A model generated the notes under the pieces. It was not told the DNA's origin. It was given only the letters and a program-made list of their open reading frames with translations, and ran no database searches. Shown here in pieces: positions 61,034 through 64,000 of a DNA stretch of 64,000 nt. Every line of letters starts with the position of its first letter. Within the stretch, counting starts at the first letter, position 1. Source of the stretch: Sphaerochaeta pleomorpha str. Grapes. GTDB lineage: Bacteria > Spirochaetota > Spirochaetia > Sphaerochaetales > Sphaerochaetaceae. A program made the position numbers and the translations under genes. The stretch is taken from assembly GCF_000236685.1 (NCBI RefSeq), contig NC_016633.1, positions 992,001 to 1,056,000 on the forward strand, read 5' to 3'.

Positions 61034-64000
61034 ATGGCAAAGAGTTCACCACGTATGTCGTATGCATTTTGCAAAAGAGGATTTGTTGTAGTGGTTATCC
61101 TACTTCTTCTCTGCAACCCTGCCTTTGCGAAAGTGAGGAAAGCAACCTCTCGGGTACTTTCCATTCCCTATGATGTAGTGACTACCCGCAAAGCCAACTT
61201 CAAGCCCGGCGACATTCTGGGAACCCCTTTGATCAGCATGACTATCAACAATGATGAAACGCCTGCCTTCCTCCTGCTTCAGCTTGACATTGATTTCGGC
61301 GGTACGTGGGAGAGTGAATCTGCGAGTGTTGAACTGGTCAAAAAATTTGCATCCAATGAGAATCTCACGTTCTCGAATACCGACCTCCTGGATTATGTAG
61401 CGGATATTCGCAGTGGGCAAACAAGCGAAGGGCTTATGGATGCCGTAGGGATTTCAAGCTTTTCCGATGCAGAGACCGTCATCTCAAGTATCACCTCCTT
61501 TCCTGAAGGCACCTATACCATTGGCCTGAAGGCCTTTGAAATCACTCTCTCGGACCCAAACAATATAAGATCATCAATCATACAACAAGGCTCTGCGCTC
61601 AAATCGGAAGAAGTAACTTTCAACGTCGTCACTATTGGGTCCATCTCCATTCTCAAAACCCCGACCGTCGAGGATCCAAGCCTTACTTTTCAAGTCCCGG
61701 AGATTCCCTTTTACAACGATGCTTCCATTGCGACCAATTCAAGCACCAAAGTAACCATAACGGGAGCAGGGGTTTCAGAGACCCTATCCAAGAACCATGG
61801 CCGAAGCAGGGCTGCCTTTTCCACGGCAATCAAAGGGTACCCATCGGATCTTCCTGACGGAGAAGTCACCTATGACCTATCCTCAATTCCCTTTAGGGCA
61901 GGAGAACGATATACAGTAGCAATAGAGTACAATGATGGATATGGGTATTCCATTACCTCAAAGACCATTGCCCTGACCTCCTTTACAGCTCCAAGGCTGA
62001 CAACTTCTATTGACACAACCTCACCTTATCAACCGGAATTCGTCTGGAATTTCTCCGGCCTTGACTACACCCCCTGGGTAAAGGAATATAGGATTTACCT
62101 CAACGGGAATTACCTTGGGTACACAACGGCAAATAGCTATAGCGTGAGCTCCCCACTTTCCCCAGGTACCGCCTATAGCTGGTATGTCATGCCAATAAAC
62201 AAAGACGGGACGCCCTTCTTCTCATCCCCCTCAGCCCTGTCAAAAAGTTTTACCACCAAAAACCATGACCAACTGGAAATCCGACTTATCTCCCCGAATT
62301 CGAACGCAACGCTTCTTACAGGTGAATCATATACTTTCGAGGGGATTGCAACCTTCTTTGATGAAGCCACGCAAAAAAGTGCAACCTGGAAAATAGGTAC
62401 TGAAAGTAAAAACGGGACAGCGATCAACTACACACCCACCAAACGCTATACGGCCAACTCACTGGTAGCGCAACTCAACGTGACAGACTCGCTGAATTTG
62501 AGCAAGAACTCTGCCAATCTGTATTGCACGGTACTTGACCCTGCAATAGCGATAGAGGGAGGAAGTTTCCGTACCATTAACAAAGAAGTATCCACTTGGT
62601 TGTCCATCGACTCGCAGAAAACCAGGGACCTACAAAAGGTCGAATGGTTCGCCAATGGCGAACTCTTGGGGACGGGAAACCAGATCAACCCCTCCTTTTC
62701 GGAAAGCAAATCCTATGATATCTATGCAGAAGGAACCAGTATTGCCGATTTTGATGGCAAAACAAAGAGTGTGCAGTCACCCACGATTAAGGTTACCGTT
62801 GTAGGGGAAGGTCCCGTAATCTCGATTACCCGTCCGACTTTTGTAGTGGAAGTCCCGGTGGGCAATTCCCTTGAACTGCTTTCTGAAATTTCCCACGAAA
62901 ATGAATTGAGTTCGGTTACCTGGTCCATGACGGGAACAGAAAACGGAAATCTGGGGACTTCACCCTCCAGGGCAACGTTTACACCAAACAAAGAGGGAGA
63001 ATATACCATTTCTGTCCAGGCAGTGGATATCCATGGCAAGGATGCCACGGCTTCGATCAAGGTTATGGCCATAGATCCCAAAATAAGTTTGACCAGCCCG
63101 ACAGCAAACACGGTCTTTGCCCTTAATTCCATATTGACTCCGGTTATACAGGCGCCCAATGCAAAGAGAATCACTTGGTTTGTAAACAACAGGGAAATCC
63201 CAGGGACTTCCCTTGCCCTTTCCTCTTTCGGGATAGGCACCTACGAACTGTATGCAAGGGCATCCTGGGATGCCGTCGATTCACAGGGAAACCCAAAGGT
63301 TTTCACCAAGGACTCTTCCAAGATTACCTTTACTGTTAAAGATTTGGTGCCACCCTCTGTCACGATACAATTCCCTCGAAACGACATGCAGCTGAAAACA
63401 GGGACTACCTATACTTTGCAAGCCTCAGCCCAGAGTTCCTCGCTTCGTCAATCCTGGTGGGAAGTCGAGGGGGTAAGACTCGGCTCAAATACGTTTACCC
63501 CTTCCCCTTCTTTGGGAAAAAAGGTCCTGACCCTCACCTACAAGGCGCTGAACAGTGACGGCATTATTGGGTCCAAGAGCGTATCAGTGAAACTTGCAAA
63601 CCCTGCAGTCTATCTTACAAAACCTGCCTCTTCCTCCTTCCTGGTAGGATCTACCATCCCAATAGGGGCCTCGGTCGTTGATGGGGAACTCTTTTGGGTC
63701 GTAGATGACAAAGAAATAGCAGACTGGGATAAAACCATAGGGACAACAGGAAATCACACCATACAGGCAGGATGGTCCCTCAATGCGGTGGATTCCAACG
63801 GAAACCAAAAAACCTTCAAGGAATTATCAGAAAAAGCCACTGTGACCGTTTTCAGTGACAAACCGCCCCAGATTATAGCAAAAACCCCAAGTGAAGACAT
63901 TATCCACCAGCTTTTTGATGTCCCGGTTATCTTTTCAGTGACAGCGTCCAGCGAGAATACCCTGGAACAAACCAAATGGAACATCTACAGCGAGGGAACT
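61034..64000 (+). CDS. Giant exported protein with Ig/PKD- and fibronectin-like repeats (5' part, runs off the window)
   Basis: An uninterrupted frame of 989 codons from ATG 61034 (GGAGG six bases upstream) to the window edge. A signal peptide (CKRGFVVVVILLLLCNPAFA) leads into beta-sandwich modules of roughly 85-100 residues. One, near residues 320-390, looks like fibronectin type III (EYRIYLNGNYLG, SPGTAYSWYVMP). Later ones repeat an Ig/PKD-like pattern: a strand with VxWxxxG (VEWFANGELLG, ITWFVNNREIPG, LFWVVDDKEI), then a YxxxxxAxD/AxN segment (YTISVQAVDIHG). Probably a surface, periplasmic or secreted structural or adhesive protein. Family and C-terminus unknown. Confidence 0.8.
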   Translation, partial: MAKSSPRMSYAFCKRGFVVVVILLLLCNPAFAKVRKATSRVLSIPYDVVTTRKANFKPGDILGTPLISMTINNDETPAFLLLQLDIDFGGTWESESASVELVKKFASNENLTFSNTDLLDYVADIRSGQTSEGLMDAVGISSFSDAETVISSITSFPEGTYTIGLKAFEITLSDPNNIRSSIIQQGSALKSEEVTFNVVTIGSISILKTPTVEDPSLTFQVPEIPFYNDASIATNSSTKVTITGAGVSETLSKNHGRSRAAFSTAIKGYPSDLPDGEVTYDLSSIPFRAGERYTVAIEYNDGYGYSITSKTIALTSFTAPRLTTSIDTTSPYQPEFVWNFSGLDYTPWVKEYRIYLNGNYLGYTTANSYSVSSPLSPGTAYSWYVMPINKDGTPFFSSPSALSKSFTTKNHDQLEIRLISPNSNATLLTGESYTFEGIATFFDEATQKSATWKIGTESKNGTAINYTPTKRYTANSLVAQLNVTDSLNLSKNSANLYCTVLDPAIAIEGGSFRTINKEVSTWLSIDSQKTRDLQKVEWFANGELLGTGNQINPSFSESKSYDIYAEGTSIADFDGKTKSVQSPTIKVTVVGEGPVISITRPTFVVEVPVGNSLELLSEISHENELSSVTWSMTGTENGNLGTSPSRATFTPNKEGEYTISVQAVDIHGKDATASIKVMAIDPKISLTSPTANTVFALNSILTPVIQAPNAKRITWFVNNREIPGTSLALSSFGIGTYELYARASWDAVDSQGNPKVFTKDSSKITFTVKDLVPPSVTIQFPRNDMQLKTGTTYTLQASAQSSSLRQSWWEVEGVRLGSNTFTPSPSLGKKVLTLTYKALNSDGIIGSKSVSVKLANPAVYLTKPASSSFLVGSTIPIGASVVDGELFWVVDDKEIADWDKTIGTTGNHTIQAGWSLNAVDSNGNQKTFKELSEKATVTVFSDKPPQIIAKTPSEDIIHQLFDVPVIFSVTASSENTLEQTKWNIYSEGT

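Noticed and set aside
1-64000. CRISPR arrays, tRNA/rRNA genes, insertion sequences or prophage
   Set aside because: Looked for regularly spaced repeats, cloverleaf-like elements, transposase motifs and phage genes; none could be supported.

Overview
The window reads as the chromosome of a free-living or gut-type spirochaete, most like Sphaerochaeta. This is an inference from gene content, not a database match. Supporting points are the dense carbohydrate ABC importers, binding-protein signal peptides ending in FAGG or FAAG as is common in spirochaetes, large exported beta-sheet proteins of no familiar family, an intermediate GC content and many LacI-type sugar regulators. No rRNA, tRNA, CRISPR array, insertion sequence or prophage was recognised.

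Layout. 1-8.5 kb: a TolC/adaptor/RND efflux operon, an EamA transporter, an ABC-F ATPase (Uup) and an exported hypothetical protein. 8.6-13.9 kb: an unusual set of a lysine 2,3-aminomutase-like radical SAM enzyme, three ATP-grasp ligases and two GNAT acetyltransferases, which looks like an undescribed beta-amino-acid peptide pathway. 14-21.6 kb: an exported HExxH metallopeptidase-like protein, branched-chain aminotransferase and a large GGDEF/EAL protein. 21.8-28.8 kb: a ribose-type ABC importer with a sugar isomerase/epimerase, a Gfo/Idh/MocA oxidoreductase and a divergent LacI regulator. 28.7-35.2 kb: a LacI regulator with paired operators leading a TctCBA tripartite transporter and two more Gfo/Idh/MocA enzymes.

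35.7-52.9 kb is a peptidoglycan-scavenging island: MurNAc-6-P etherase (MurQ), two CUT1-type ABC importers, a HAD phosphatase, an L-Ala-D/L-Glu epimerase, an AmiE/beta-lactamase-fold hydrolase, anhydro-MurNAc kinase (AnmK), a GNAT, NagZ (GH3), NamZ (exo-muramidase), a MurR-like RpiR regulator, a MurK-like kinase and a decayed second murQ. There is no PTS gene here and the hydrolases lack signal peptides. The likely route is ABC import of intact fragments, cytoplasmic cleavage by NamZ, NagZ and amidase, phosphorylation by MurK or AnmK, then MurQ to GlcNAc-6-P plus lactate, with the peptide going through the epimerase.

53-64 kb: a GtrA-like membrane protein, glutathione peroxidase, a metallo-beta-lactamase-fold protein, and a glycerophosphodiesterase with a CUT1 importer (UgpBAE-like) and a DUF624 protein. 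The window ends in a small predicted outer-membrane protein and the first 989 codons of a giant exported protein built of Ig/PKD-like repeats.

A repeated architectural detail is that all five substrate-binding-protein genes are followed directly by a strong stem-loop separating them from the rest of their operon.
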